From Marinomonas aquiplantarum (lineage in GTDB: Bacteria; Pseudomonadota; Gammaproteobacteria; Pseudomonadales; Marinomonadaceae), in the NCBI RefSeq assembly GCF_003314975.1, contig NZ_QNRF01000004.1:124001-188000 (forward strand): 64,000 nucleotides of DNA, in the 5' to 3' direction. The position numbers and the translations under genes are program-made. Numbering within the stretch: position 1 is the stretch's first letter; the number at the start of each line of letters is the position of its first letter. This document shows, piece after piece, positions 34,591 to 42,880 of the stretch. The notes beneath the pieces are model-generated. The model searched no databases and was not told the DNA's origin. It saw nothing but the letters and a program-made list of their open reading frames with translations.

Positions 34591-37005
34591 ATGAGTCTGG
34601 TCTTTTCTAAATCGTTGTTTGTGAAGCAAGCTATATTAACCTTGTTGTTAGCGATTAGTTTGAGCTTGATAAGCAATAGTATTCAATTGCTGGATGGTAT
34701 AACCCAGCAAAAAAAGATGATTGAAAACAACTTCAATCAATTGCTTGGTGTGGTTGAGCAGCCTTTGGCAAGCGCGGTGTTTCGTTTGGATTACCCTGTT
34801 GCGAAGCAACAAGTCGAGAGCCTGCTAAATTCGCCCTCCATTGCGAAAGTGGAAGTCAGCGATGAAAATGGCAAATTGTTTGTTGCTGCCAGTGCGCCGC
34901 ACCGAGTATTTTCTTCATCACAAGCTTTGGCAGATTGGTTATTTGGTGATTTTACTTCCTTTCAACGCCCTCTGATTTTATTACAGCCTAGCTTTAATTC
35001 TGGCTTGCTCACTGTGGTGCCGGAAACTCGTTATTTAATGGACAATTTGCTGGCGACCCATGTTCCCCTCTTATTGTTTAATTTATCAAAAGACATTCTG
35101 CTTGCTTGCCTTGTATCACTGATTTTTTATTTTCTAGTGACTTATCCTCTGGTTCGTCTTACTCGCTCGCTTGCTAAGTTAGGACGAGTACGAAAGCTGC
35201 CCCTATTTGGGGCTTTTTACCGTCGTCATCAAGCGGATGAGCTAGGACAGTTACACGCAACCTTCAGTCATTTATGGGACAATTTGAATACTGCCCTGAG
35301 TGATTTGGAGCGCAGTAACAGTCACACCAAAGCCATGATTGAACACGCAGCAGATGGCATTATATTGTTGGATGATCAGCAACAAATCCGCATTGCCAAC
35401 ACCACTGCCAAAAGCATGCTTAAATTGGACAAAGAGGATTTGCCTGATACGTCCTTGGAAGCATTCTATGAAGAGTCTGATTGGCCTTATTTCGTCGATT
35501 TAGTCAGTGCTTTACCGCTAAACCATCCAACCACTATAGAAAGTCAATATTACATTGACGGGCAGACATTGCCTGTCGAAGTGCGCTTGGTGAAGTATCA
35601 AGTGCAATCCAATGTGGAAACCCTGATGTTGATGCGTGATGTCAGTGAACGTAAGCAGGCTCAGGATCATATTCACCACCTCGCCTACTATGATCCTGTT
35701 ACGGATCTACCTAATCGACAATACTTAACGGATAAGTTGAATGAAAGGCTGCAGGCCAGTAATACGGATAGTGACTATTCGGCTGTGGTTTTCATGGACA
35801 TTGATCGCTTTAAAGTCATTAATGACTCTTTAGGGCACAACGTCGGCGATCAACTTTTGCGTTGTGTGTCTAAGCATTTGTCCGTTCTCGTATCCGACCC
35901 TGTGTTATTTGCTCGTATGGGCGGGGACGAGTTTGCCTTTCTTTTGCCGACACTAGGGCAAGATTTAGCGGCAGCCGAAGCGCAAGTAGACGATTTAATT
36001 TGTCGTGTCATGTTAGCTTGCCAGCAAGTGAAAACAGCAGGACATCATGAAGTTCATATTACCGCGAGTTTGGGCGCGAGTGTTTTTCAATCAAGTGAGC
36101 AGTGTGCTGAGGTGATCTTAAAGCAAGCAGATACGGCTTTGTATCGAGCAAAAGAGTCAGGCAGAAATACTTATGCTATGTATCGTCCAGAAATGCAGGC
36201 GGCTTCTGATGCACGTTTGGAAATGGAAAAAGCCCTACATCATGCGACTGAAAACAAATTATTTGAACTCTATTATCAGCCACAAAATAATGCTGAAGGT
36301 GAGTTAATTGGAGCCGAAGCACTATTAAGGTGGCGGGATGCTGATAAAGGCTTTATTTCGCCAGCGGAATTTATTCCTTTAGCGGAAGAGATAGGTCTTA
36401 TTGTCGACATTGGTACATGGGTTCTGGATGAAGCCTTGTCACAAGTAGCAACTTGGCTAGAGCAGGGAAAATGGCAGCCATCATGGCGCATGTCGATCAA
36501 TGTTAGCCCCATACAGTTTCAGCAAGCGAGCTTTTTGCCAACGTTAAAAGCTCAGTTGGAAAAACATCATGTGCCCGCTTCGTGCGTGGATTTAGAAATT
36601 ACAGAGAATACCTTGTTGAATGATTGGGCAACCAGCCTAACCAAGATGCAGGCAATAAAAGACTTGGGCGTGTATTTGTCCATTGATGATTTTGGCACTG
36701 GATATTCGTCGTTGAAATATCTTAAATCCCTACCAATCGATAGATTGAAAATTGATCAATCTTTTGTGCGAGATTTGCTCACGGATCACAGTGATGAAGC
36801 CATAGTACATGCGGTGATCGCCATGGCAAAAGCATTAAAAATAAATGTCTTAGCAGAAGGTGTAGAGACCTTGCCGCATTTTGATCGATTGAAAGAATGC
36901 GAGTGTTTCTTTTATCAAGGCTACTATTTTGGTCGCCCCGCCCCTGCAGACCAATTTATTGCTTCTTTTGTTCATGATTCGCCCGACATTGCCCCCAGTT
37001 TTTGA
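34591..37005 (+). CDS. Membrane GGDEF-EAL protein with PAS domain
   Basis: 804 residues: helix near 10-30, periplasmic sensor (31-155), helix near 160-185, HAMP-like linker, PAS (about 240-355, MIEHAADGIILLDDQQQIRIAN), GGDEF domain with intact GGDEF in RMGGDEFAFLL, and EAL domain with EALLRW, SINVSP, LEITEN, DDFGTGYSSLKYL, LKIDQSF and AEGVET. Both catalytic sites look intact, so it could make or break cyclic di-GMP depending on signal. The I-site RxxD is not present upstream of GGDEF. It is monocistronic. Confidence 0.92.
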   Translation: MSLVFSKSLFVKQAILTLLLAISLSLISNSIQLLDGITQQKKMIENNFNQLLGVVEQPLASAVFRLDYPVAKQQVESLLNSPSIAKVEVSDENGKLFVAASAPHRVFSSSQALADWLFGDFTSFQRPLILLQPSFNSGLLTVVPETRYLMDNLLATHVPLLLFNLSKDILLACLVSLIFYFLVTYPLVRLTRSLAKLGRVRKLPLFGAFYRRHQADELGQLHATFSHLWDNLNTALSDLERSNSHTKAMIEHAADGIILLDDQQQIRIANTTAKSMLKLDKEDLPDTSLEAFYEESDWPYFVDLVSALPLNHPTTIESQYYIDGQTLPVEVRLVKYQVQSNVETLMLMRDVSERKQAQDHIHHLAYYDPVTDLPNRQYLTDKLNERLQASNTDSDYSAVVFMDIDRFKVINDSLGHNVGDQLLRCVSKHLSVLVSDPVLFARMGGDEFAFLLPTLGQDLAAAEAQVDDLICRVMLACQQVKTAGHHEVHITASLGASVFQSSEQCAEVILKQADTALYRAKESGRNTYAMYRPEMQAASDARLEMEKALHHATENKLFELYYQPQNNAEGELIGAEALLRWRDADKGFISPAEFIPLAEEIGLIVDIGTWVLDEALSQVATWLEQGKWQPSWRMSINVSPIQFQQASFLPTLKAQLEKHHVPASCVDLEITENTLLNDWATSLTKMQAIKDLGVYLSIDDFGTGYSSLKYLKSLPIDRLKIDQSFVRDLLTDHSDEAIVHAVIAMAKALKINVLAEGVETLPHFDRLKECECFFYQGYYFGRPAPADQFIASFVHDSPDIAPSF

Positions 37006-37067
37006 TTTATGATCATGTAAAGACATTGAGTCAGTTGTTTAAACGTTTTACTGGGCAAGGGTGAAAT

Positions 37068-38621
37068 ATGGATTTTTTATGGTCGGTCACGAGTGTGACT
37101 ATTCATTGGGCCGCATTGTTTTTTGTGGTTCTGTGTTTTGCGTTACTAGTGGCATTGGTCGTGATGTATTGGGTAGATACGCATCAAACGGCCCATACTA
37201 TTCGTCGTAATTACCCCATCGTGGGTCGCTTCCGTTATTGGTTTGAGCATCTCGGTGAATTTTTTCGTCAATACTTTTTTGCTTTAGACCGAGAAGAGCG
37301 CCCTTTTGATCGCGCGGAACGCTCTTGGGCTTATCGAGCGGCGAAAAAAGTGGATACCACCATCGCTTTTGGTTCTACTCGATCATTAGATACTCAAGGG
37401 GATATCTACTTTCTTAATTGTGCTTTCCCAACGTTGGAAGAAGATGCGGCCCAACCTAAAGAGGTCTGTATTGGCGAGCATACATCTGTCTCGCCATTTC
37501 GAACCCGTTCTGTGGTGAATATTTCTGGCATGAGTTTTGGTGCTTTGTCGAAGCCCGCTGTTCAGGCATTGTCACATGGTGCCCGAAAAGCAGGGATCTG
37601 GTTAAACACTGGGGAAGGGGGGTTATCACCTTATCACCTAGAAGGTGGCTGTGATCTAGTGTTTCAAATCGGTACCGCCAAATACGGTGTACGAAACGCA
37701 CAAGGTCATTTGAGTGACGATAGATTAAAAGCCATTGCCGCTCATGACAATGTGCGCATGTTTGAAATCAAAATGAGCCAAGGGGCCAAGCCGGGTAAAG
37801 GAGGAATGTTACCAGGTGCTAAAGTGACGGAGGAAATTGCCCATACTCGCGGTATTCCTGTTGGTGCCGATTCGATTAGTCCCAATGGTCATACGGACAT
37901 CAAATCAATCGATGATTTACTGGATATGATTCATCATGTCCGTAAGGTCACAGGTAAGCCTGTGGGCTTCAAAATGGTGGTCGGTGATGTCTCATTTTTT
38001 GATAAAATGTGTGAACGGATACACAAAAAAGGCCTCGATTATTGTCCTGATTTTATTACCATTGATAGTGCAGATGGTGGTACTGGGGCGGCACCGCAAT
38101 CCTTAATGGATTATGTGGGGATGCAGTTAAGAGAAAGTTTGCCTTTGGTCGTGAATGCGATTACTTCACATGGCTTACGCCCTTATATCAAGGTGATTGC
38201 ATCGGGTAAATTGATTGTGCCGGGCAAAGCCGCATGGGCATTAAGTGCTGGTGCGGATTTTGTGGTGTCTGCCCGTGGTTTCTTATTTTCGCTTGGTTGT
38301 ATTCAAGCCTTGCAGTGCAACAAAAATACCTGTCCAACTGGCATCACCACACACAATCCTGAGCTGCAAAAAGGTTTGGTGGCCACTGAAAAGTCCGAGC
38401 GAGTGGCAAATTATGCGCAAGAATTATTGCATGGTATTGGCTTAATCGCTCATTCCTGTGGTGTCAAAGAACCTAGAGAGCTGAACCGTTCGCACGTAAG
38501 AATCATTGAAAATCAAAGTCGCTCCCAGTTATTTTCAGAAGTAAATCCGTTGCCTGAAGTGAAAACGGAATACCTGAATTTTGTTGCACAAGAAGGCCGT
38601 GAAGGCACTCCTTTACAATAG
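37068..38621 (+). CDS. Membrane-anchored FMN-binding glutamate-synthase-like protein
   Basis: 517 residues. An N-terminal helix (about 12-36) anchors a catalytic region homologous to the FMN domain of glutamate synthase large subunit: ISGMSFGALSKPAVQALSHGA, GEGGLSPYHLEGG, KMSQGAKPGKGGMLPGAKV, TIDSADGGTGAAP and the cluster-type LQCNKNTCPTGI. It lacks the glutaminase domain, so it is not a complete GltB. The physiological reaction of this stand-alone family is unknown. Confidence 0.88.
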   Translation: MDFLWSVTSVTIHWAALFFVVLCFALLVALVVMYWVDTHQTAHTIRRNYPIVGRFRYWFEHLGEFFRQYFFALDREERPFDRAERSWAYRAAKKVDTTIAFGSTRSLDTQGDIYFLNCAFPTLEEDAAQPKEVCIGEHTSVSPFRTRSVVNISGMSFGALSKPAVQALSHGARKAGIWLNTGEGGLSPYHLEGGCDLVFQIGTAKYGVRNAQGHLSDDRLKAIAAHDNVRMFEIKMSQGAKPGKGGMLPGAKVTEEIAHTRGIPVGADSISPNGHTDIKSIDDLLDMIHHVRKVTGKPVGFKMVVGDVSFFDKMCERIHKKGLDYCPDFITIDSADGGTGAAPQSLMDYVGMQLRESLPLVVNAITSHGLRPYIKVIASGKLIVPGKAAWALSAGADFVVSARGFLFSLGCIQALQCNKNTCPTGITTHNPELQKGLVATEKSERVANYAQELLHGIGLIAHSCGVKEPRELNRSHVRIIENQSRSQLFSEVNPLPEVKTEYLNFVAQEGREGTPLQ

Positions 38622-38712
38622 ACATTTCTAGACTTGATATTCGCTATCCCTGTTTATTTTTCTGGCTGTACGGTATGTTAGCCGTATTAAATGACGAGAG
38701 GGAGTTACGGAA

Positions 38713-39123
38713 ATGGCACTGTTTCATTACGCATATCATGTCACGTCCTTAGCAGAGACAAGAGATTTCTATACTCGTGTGTTGGGCTGTAAAGAAGGGC
38801 GTCATACAGAGACTTGGGTGGATTTTGATTTTTATGGTCATCAACTTTCCTTGCATTTGGGCACTCCGTCACCCACCAGTCTTACCGGTAAGGTAGGTGA
38901 TCATCTAGTGCCCATGCCGCACTTTGGGTTAATCCTAGCTTATGAGGATTGGCGTAACATCGCCGATCGTTTGGAGCACGCAGGGGTGACATTTGATTTA
39001 GCGCCGAGTGTTCGTTTTGAGGGTGAAGCGGGTGAGCAGTGGACCTTATTTTTTAAAGACCCAAGTGGTAACGCCATTGAGCTTAAAGGGTTTAAAGATC
39101 TGACTCAGGTATACGCGTCATGA
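38713..39123 (+). CDS. VOC family (glyoxalase-like) protein
   Basis: 136 residues made of two beta-alpha-beta-beta-beta modules. Candidate metal ligands: His5 (ALFHYAYHV), His in HQLSLHLG and the C-terminal Glu in NAIELKGF. The function within the dioxygenase/lyase superfamily is not predictable. Its stop overlaps the next gene start by 4 nt. Confidence 0.85.
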   Translation: MALFHYAYHVTSLAETRDFYTRVLGCKEGRHTETWVDFDFYGHQLSLHLGTPSPTSLTGKVGDHLVPMPHFGLILAYEDWRNIADRLEHAGVTFDLAPSVRFEGEAGEQWTLFFKDPSGNAIELKGFKDLTQVYAS

Positions 39124-40055
39124 TTCCTTTGGTGTCAACTTTAACGGAAGCGGAACAAAAAGCTTGGTTAGCCAGTTTATCAAAACACATGCCTGAGCTG
39201 TCTTTTGGGCTATTTTCTGAGTTAAGCCAAGCACAAAAGTCCGCATGTGAGTTTGCTATTGTGGCTAACCCTGATCCGAATGAGCTTGCGGATTTACCAA
39301 ATTTAAAGTGGGTACAAAGCTTATGGGCAGGGGTGGAACGTATGGTTGCGGCTTTCCCTGAAGCTGGCTTTAAAATTGTCCGATTAGTAGATCCTCATTT
39401 AGCAGAGACCATGTCTGAGGCGGTATTGGCGTGGACATTGTTTTTGCATCGAGACATGCCATATTATGCTCGCCAGCAAGCACAAGCGACTTGGCAACCT
39501 AGATCAATGGTGCGTGCGGTTGAACGACGTGTTGGCATTCTTGGGTTAGGTGAGTTAGGCAAAGTCAGTGCGTTACGCTTGGTCGAAAATGGTTTTAATG
39601 TATCGGGCTGGAGTCGCCAAGCAAAGCAGATCTCCGGTGTAACCTGTTTGCACGGTGAGCAAGGTATGCAGCAATTGTTGGAATCTTCTGATATTTTAAT
39701 TTGCTTATTACCTTTAACCGCGGCAACGCAATCCTTATTGAATGAACAGACCTTATCCTTACTACCCGCTGGTGCCTGCTTAATTAATTTTGCTCGCGGC
39801 GCGATAATCGATGATTCAGCGTTAAAATTAAAACTTGATCAAGGTCACCTAGCACACGCTGTATTGGATGTGTTCCAGCAAGAGCCTTTAGCCAGTGATA
39901 ATGATTATTGGGGAAGGCATAATGTGACCGTATTGCCTCATATTTCAGCACCAACACATATGACGAGTGCTTGTCAGGTAGTGGCAAAAAATATCAATTA
40001 TTATCACGAGACAGGTCAAATACCGACAGCGGTCGACATGACTCGTGGCTATTAA
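39120..40055 (+). CDS. ghrA: D-2-hydroxyacid dehydrogenase, glyoxylate/hydroxypyruvate reductase A type
   Basis: 311 residues. The NAD(P)-binding segment VGILGLGELGKVSALRL and the catalytic Arg (INFARGAIID), Glu (FQQEPLA) and His (VLPHISAPTH) of 2-hydroxyacid dehydrogenases are present. The overall pattern (LVDPHLAETMSEAVLAWTLFLHRDMP) matches GhrA, which reduces glyoxylate and hydroxypyruvate. It is translationally coupled to the VOC gene. A small hairpin repeat follows the stop codon directly. Confidence 0.87.
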   Translation: MIPLVSTLTEAEQKAWLASLSKHMPELSFGLFSELSQAQKSACEFAIVANPDPNELADLPNLKWVQSLWAGVERMVAAFPEAGFKIVRLVDPHLAETMSEAVLAWTLFLHRDMPYYARQQAQATWQPRSMVRAVERRVGILGLGELGKVSALRLVENGFNVSGWSRQAKQISGVTCLHGEQGMQQLLESSDILICLLPLTAATQSLLNEQTLSLLPAGACLINFARGAIIDDSALKLKLDQGHLAHAVLDVFQQEPLASDNDYWGRHNVTVLPHISAPTHMTSACQVVAKNINYYHETGQIPTAVDMTRGY

Positions 40056-40103
40056 GTAAAGTACGAATAAGTCCGCTGTTTTCTGTCTTATTCGTAGCTT
40101 TTT
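40056..40103 (+). repeat. Short IS5-end-like hairpin acting as terminator
   Basis: GTAAAGTACGAATAAGTC, beginning at the base after the ghrA stop, and CTTATTCGTA at 40087-40096 form a perfect 10-bp stem (TACGAATAAG / CTTATTCGTA), followed by GCTTTTTT. Both arms resemble the IS5-group terminus in the larger element at 26753. The structure has the form of a Rho-independent terminator. Confidence 0.6.
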
Positions 40104-40156
40104 TAACATACGTCTTCATTTTGTTGGCAACCAATAAATCTAAAAAGGAGAAACGC

Positions 40157-40507
40157 ATGCCTCATTGTATCGTCGAATTTAGCCAGAATTTAGCCCAAGA
40201 GTTACCTCCAATGGATTTATTAGAAGCCGTTCGAGATGCCACTATAGCGTCTAACTTGTTTACTCAGGAAGACATTAAGTTACGGGCTATGCCCTATAAA
40301 AGCTTTCTGACCGCGGGGAAAGAAGATGCTTTTATTCATGTGACGTTACGGATGCTATCTGGGCGAACAGAAGCGCAAAAACAGCAAGTTTCGCAATTAG
40401 TGCTGGATGCATTAATACAGTTTTTATTAAAAGATGTTAGTTTTACCGTCGAGGTATGTGACATGGACCGAGAGACGTACAGCAAGAAGGTTGTATTGTC
40501 TTCTTGA
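40157..40507 (+). CDS. 5-carboxymethyl-2-hydroxymuconate isomerase family protein
   Basis: 116 residues of the CHMI/HpaF tautomerase fold, with the N-terminal proline (MPHCIVEFS) exposed after Met removal and serving as catalytic base. AAGGAG precedes the ATG at 40157. The homoprotocatechuate pathway genes that usually accompany it are absent, so the biological substrate is uncertain. The much longer opening to 39971 runs through the dehydrogenase and is discarded. Confidence 0.88.
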   Translation: MPHCIVEFSQNLAQELPPMDLLEAVRDATIASNLFTQEDIKLRAMPYKSFLTAGKEDAFIHVTLRMLSGRTEAQKQQVSQLVLDALIQFLLKDVSFTVEVCDMDRETYSKKVVLSS

Positions 40508-40534
40508 TGAATGAGTATTAAATAGGTTTAAAAA

Positions 40535-41491
40535 ATGAAGCGGTTATTGTGTTGTCTGGCATTATTGCCAAGTATGTTGATGGCTCAGGAGGCGGAGCCA
40601 GTGCCAGTCGAGACCGAGCAAGAAAGTGAGTCTTATTTTCAAGCCGAGGAGCCCGAAGTTCCTGAATCTATTAGCCAGCGAGCAAAAGAGGCCAATGGAT
40701 TATTTCAACAACGGGAAATTCGAGAAAGTGCAACGGTTGATAATCCATTTGTGATTACACCTCATAGACCAAACTATTTCTTGCCTATTGCGTATACCTC
40801 GAACCCAAATGATCGCGCTTTTTTAGGGGACGAAAGTGATTCTGAAAGCCTTCAGAGTGTGGAATTTAAATTTCAATTAAGCGTTAAGTTTCCCGTGGCT
40901 TATGGTGTTGTTGGACGTAATAGTAGTCTTTGGTTTGCCTATACTCAGCAAGCCTATTGGCAAGCTTATAACAGCCATATTTCCGCGCCATTTCGAGACA
41001 CCAACCATGAGCCAGAAGCCTTCATCGTGGTTAAACCAAAAGAAGCTTGGTTTGGCATTAAACCCAGTTACGTAACCTATGGATTGAATCATCAGTCTAA
41101 TGGGCAATCTGGTGATTTATCGCGTTCATGGAACCGCTTTTACATCGATTTTTTGTTTGAAACAGAAAATACCGCCTTTTCCATTAAACCTTGGTACCGT
41201 TTTCCTGAAAGTTCAGATGTAGACGATAATCCGGATATTGAAGATTATTATGGCTACGGCGAATTTAGCATGATTCATGTGATTGATGATTACAGTATCG
41301 ATGTGATGATTCGAAATAACCTGGATATGTCTAATAATCGTGGCGCCATCCAAGTGGGCTTCAATTTCCCGTTATGGGGTAAAACCCGCGGCTACATTCA
41401 GTATTTCAACGGTTATGGACAGTCATTGCTGGATTACAATCATCAAACCCAGTCGCTGGGGATTGGTGTCATGCTAAGTAATTGGCTTTAA
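40535..41491 (+). CDS. pldA: Outer-membrane phospholipase A (PldA)
   Basis: 318 residues. A signal peptide ends near residue 17 (LMAQ). After an acidic linker, the 12-strand barrel carries the catalytic segment YGLNHQSNGQS (His and Ser) and the Asn in SRSWNRFYID, as in E. coli OMPLA; it ends in an aromatic-flanked strand (LGIGVMLSNWL). It hydrolyses phospholipids in the outer leaflet. It lies upstream of the PhoB-controlled lipoprotein gene in the same direction, 107 bp away. Confidence 0.9.
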   Translation: MKRLLCCLALLPSMLMAQEAEPVPVETEQESESYFQAEEPEVPESISQRAKEANGLFQQREIRESATVDNPFVITPHRPNYFLPIAYTSNPNDRAFLGDESDSESLQSVEFKFQLSVKFPVAYGVVGRNSSLWFAYTQQAYWQAYNSHISAPFRDTNHEPEAFIVVKPKEAWFGIKPSYVTYGLNHQSNGQSGDLSRSWNRFYIDFLFETENTAFSIKPWYRFPESSDVDDNPDIEDYYGYGEFSMIHVIDDYSIDVMIRNNLDMSNNRGAIQVGFNFPLWGKTRGYIQYFNGYGQSLLDYNHQTQSLGIGVMLSNWL

Positions 41492-41512
41492 GTTTTCCTT
41501 ATTGCATGACGA

Positions 41513-41568
41513 TTGACATCTTATCGTCATGCAAGTGTCATGGTTTTGTCATTTTTTGCTTTTAAGGT
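41513..41568 (+). promoter_or_regulatory. PhoB-type promoter with four tandem units
   Basis: Four consecutive 11-bp units start at 41513 (TTGACAT), 41524 (TCGTCAT), 41535 (GTGTCAT) and 41546 (TTGTCAT). Exactly 10 nt after the last 7-mer lies TAAGGT (41563-41568) as -10. The regular 11-bp phase is the hallmark of PhoB sites. It would drive the lipoprotein gene at 41598. Confidence 0.82.
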
Positions 41569-41597
41569 AGGTGTTAATTCAACCTAGGAGTACAACA

Positions 41598-42164
41598 ATG
41601 AAATTAATTCCAATCGCAACCGGTTTAATGGCAATCACTCTTCTAACTGCTTGTGGCGGTGAAATGGCGAAAAAGGGTTCTGCTGAGACAATGGCAGAAT
41701 CATCCGCTATGAATAATAATGATTTGTATGAAGTGCATCATGAAGGTCGTATCTATATTTTTGATGATCGCGATGTGTATGAAGACTTCCTAACTGTTGG
41801 TGAGACGTCTTTCCGTAAAGTTCGCATTGGTGCTGGTCCTAAAGGTGAAACACTTGTATTCGGTCTAACGAACGAAGACAAAAAGAAAATGTCTGGTATC
41901 GCATCAGTTGATATGTATGACGGTTCACTAGAAGCATCTGAGGACTTCTACGGTGAAATGCGTGCTGAAGGTCGTATTTATGTGTTCGGTTCTTTAGAAG
42001 AGATGAACACGGCACGCGTCGTCGGTGAAGTGCCATTACGTTACACTGAGATCGGTGCAGGTCCTAAAGGCGAAACGGTTGTATACGCTCTAAACAGCAG
42101 CAACAAGAAAGTTCGTCCAGATGCAATGATTGCTAAGTTCCACAAAATGAATGACATGAAGTAA
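41598..42164 (+). CDS. Uncharacterised lipoprotein with two tandem repeats, PhoB-controlled
   Basis: 188 residues. A lipoprotein signal with lipobox LLTAC places the Cys near residue 18. Two copies of a ~60-residue domain follow: EGRIYIFDDRDVYEDFLTVG...IGAGPKGETLVFGL and EGRIYVFGSLEEMNTARVVG...IGAGPKGETVVYAL. I do not recognise the family. TAGGAG precedes the ATG at 41598. Four tandem PhoB units upstream indicate induction by phosphate limitation; a strong terminator follows, so it is a single-gene unit. Confidence 0.85.
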   Translation: MKLIPIATGLMAITLLTACGGEMAKKGSAETMAESSAMNNNDLYEVHHEGRIYIFDDRDVYEDFLTVGETSFRKVRIGAGPKGETLVFGLTNEDKKKMSGIASVDMYDGSLEASEDFYGEMRAEGRIYVFGSLEEMNTARVVGEVPLRYTEIGAGPKGETVVYALNSSNKKVRPDAMIAKFHKMNDMK

Positions 42165-42192
42165 TCCCAATACTTTAAAGTCAAATTATTAG

Positions 42193-42223
42193 AATACCCC
42201 GCTATTTAGCGGGGTATTTTTTT
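42193..42223 (+). terminator. Terminator after the lipoprotein gene
   Basis: Stem AATACCCCGCT / AGCGGGGTATT with ATTT loop and a run of seven T. Confidence 0.92.
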
Positions 42224-42277
42224 GCTTAATCATTGTACGCCTTTCTCACTTAAAGCCTCTCATCTGTACCACTGGGC

Positions 42278-42344
42278 TTGTCATCAAGTTGTCATCGAAA
42301 CGCCACCTTACTGACATTTTACTGTTCTATTTTAAAGGTAAGAT
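42278..42344 (+). promoter_or_regulatory. PhoB-type promoter with five phased units
   Basis: Units at 11-bp steps from 42278: TTGTCAT, TTGTCAT (42289), ACGCCAC (42300, weak), CTGACAT (42311) and CTGTTCT (42322). Exactly 10 nt after the last 7-mer is TAAGAT (42339-42344). This would drive the PAP2-glycosyltransferase pair; the arrangement and -10 are nearly the same as before the lipoprotein gene. Confidence 0.82.
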
Positions 42345-42364
42345 GAAATGAGAGGTGAACACCT

Positions 42365-42880
42365 ATGAACATACTTCAGAATATTCATGCATTTGATGTA
42401 CAGACTTTCTCTTGGTGTATGGCTCGAAAACATAGGGCAAAGTTGACTAGCATGGGACGAGCTGTTTCCTTTACGGCGGATGGACCATTGTATGCCGCAC
42501 TGGCAATGATTTTGTGGTTTACCGGTTACCACATTCTAGTCATGATCATGGTGCTTGGTTTTACCCTTGAGCGAATTTTATATCTGATTTTAAAGCGTGG
42601 TTTTAAACGTAATCGTCCTGCGGATGCCTTGGATAACTTTAATAGTTTCATTATTCCTTCTGATCAATTTTCTTTTCCATCAGGCCATACTTCCGGGGCC
42701 TTTTTCATGGCTTACTGTTTAAGTGAGTGGTTCCCAGGCTTGAATATGATGTTGTATTTTTGGGCGATGAATGTGGGGCTGTCACGAATCTTTTTAGGGG
42801 TGCATTTCCCAACGGATACTGTGATTGGTGCTTTATTAGGAAGTGCCTGTGCCGCAACGATGATTGGAGTGCTAGCATGA
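42365..42880 (+). CDS. PAP2 family membrane phosphatase
   Basis: 171 residues, several transmembrane helices. The three lipid-phosphatase motifs are intact: KRGFKRNRP, FPSGHTSG and SRIFLGVHFPTD. The family removes phosphate from phosphatidate-type lipids or undecaprenyl diphosphate. AGAGGTG precedes the start. Its stop overlaps the glycosyltransferase start by 4 nt. The PhoB units before it suggest that diacylglycerol made from phosphatidate is passed to the glycosyltransferase during phosphate limitation. Confidence 0.9.
   Translation: MNILQNIHAFDVQTFSWCMARKHRAKLTSMGRAVSFTADGPLYAALAMILWFTGYHILVMIMVLGFTLERILYLILKRGFKRNRPADALDNFNSFIIPSDQFSFPSGHTSGAFFMAYCLSEWFPGLNMMLYFWAMNVGLSRIFLGVHFPTDTVIGALLGSACAATMIGVLA

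Noticed and set aside
39971..40156. N-terminal extension of the CHMI-like protein
   Set aside because: Overlaps the dehydrogenase gene and a hairpin; the proline-1 catalytic residue requires the start at 40157.
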